Program-made: the position numbers and the translations under genes | The notes under the pieces: generated by a model | The model's input: only the letters and a program-made list of their open reading frames with translations | Told to the model about the DNA's origin: nothing | Database searches by the model: none | Shown: positions 35,243-35,302 of the stretch, in pieces | Layout of the letters: the number at the start of each line of letters is the position of its first letter | How positions within the stretch are numbered: the stretch's first letter is position 1 | Source: Pseudomonadota bacterium | GTDB taxonomy: Bacteria; Myxococcota_A; UBA796; SXON01 | Assembly (NCBI GenBank): GCA_030684355.1 | Contig: JAUXTN010000040.1 | Coordinates: 1 to 35,302, forward strand | DNA length: 35,302 nucleotides | Direction: 5' to 3'

Positions 35243-35302
35243 GGCGTGGGGCTCGGGGCGCCGCCGCCCGCCGCGTGCTGGGCGGACCGCCGCCCGCTGC
35301 CG
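35243..35302. other. Window edge, no gene called
   Basis: Sixty GC-rich bases upstream of the oxygenase start. No promoter or start of a new gene can be supported. Confidence 0.5.

Overview
The window is very GC-rich bacterial DNA (about 70 % or more by eye) with dense coding on both strands. The closest stylistic match is Myxococcota or a related deltaproteobacterial lineage. Evidence for this is a kinase-fold/FGE-sulfatase fusion, lipoproteins with long Asp-Thr stalks and MopE-type DxDGDG repeats, a UB2H-containing PBP1B, an archaeal-type ProRS and an archaeal/fungal-type aspartate-semialdehyde dehydrogenase. This placement is inference; no rRNA or taxonomic marker was compared. I saw no rRNA, tRNA, CRISPR array or insertion sequence. 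No gene-free stretch exceeds 300 bases; the longest is about 236 bases, between parC and a small membrane-protein gene.

Layout. 1-4961 (minus strand): a kinase-fold/FGE fusion cut by the window edge, whose kinase domain lacks both catalytic aspartates; an ABC1/UbiB-family protein; and proS. 5103-7484 (plus): a small AllA-like cupin and transketolase. 7542-8111 (minus): a secreted hypothetical protein. 8229-10763 (plus): a class A PBP, whose stop abuts that of a PLD-helicase-DUF3427 protein (10764-13880, minus). 14061-17243 (minus): a cytoplasmic beta-propeller protein behind tatB-tatC. 17336-18235 (plus): a class II glutamine amidotransferase. 18287-20041 (minus): a MopE-repeat lipoprotein.

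20083-21527 is the most interesting island. It is a minus-strand operon of three genes joined by two ATGA overlaps: an unrecognised 120-aa protein, a 212-aa helix-turn-helix protein with a long basic tail, and a 139-aa SecB-like protein. It is preceded by a perfect 9-bp-arm palindrome overlapping a plausible -10 box. GC content drops here (57 % in one 60-base stretch counted). Order and domains match a toxin-antitoxin-chaperone (TAC) module, with a first gene that resembles neither HigB nor MqsR.

21557-25843 (minus): adjacent parC-parE type II topoisomerase genes, with parC stop and parE start as TAG-ATG. 26080-26310 (minus): a small membrane protein. 26434-29407 (plus): an acetoacetate-decarboxylase-family protein with an extra N-terminal beta domain, overlapping a carotenoid-desaturase-like FAD protein. 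29415-31133 (minus): asd and a second Asp-Thr-stalk lipoprotein. 31241-34303 (plus): a GH57 glycoside hydrolase and an AmpG-like MFS permease. 34313-35242 (minus): a 2OG-Fe(II) oxygenase-like protein.

Most genes are core metabolism or envelope functions. The three-gene TAC-like island and the solitary helicase are the accessory candidates.
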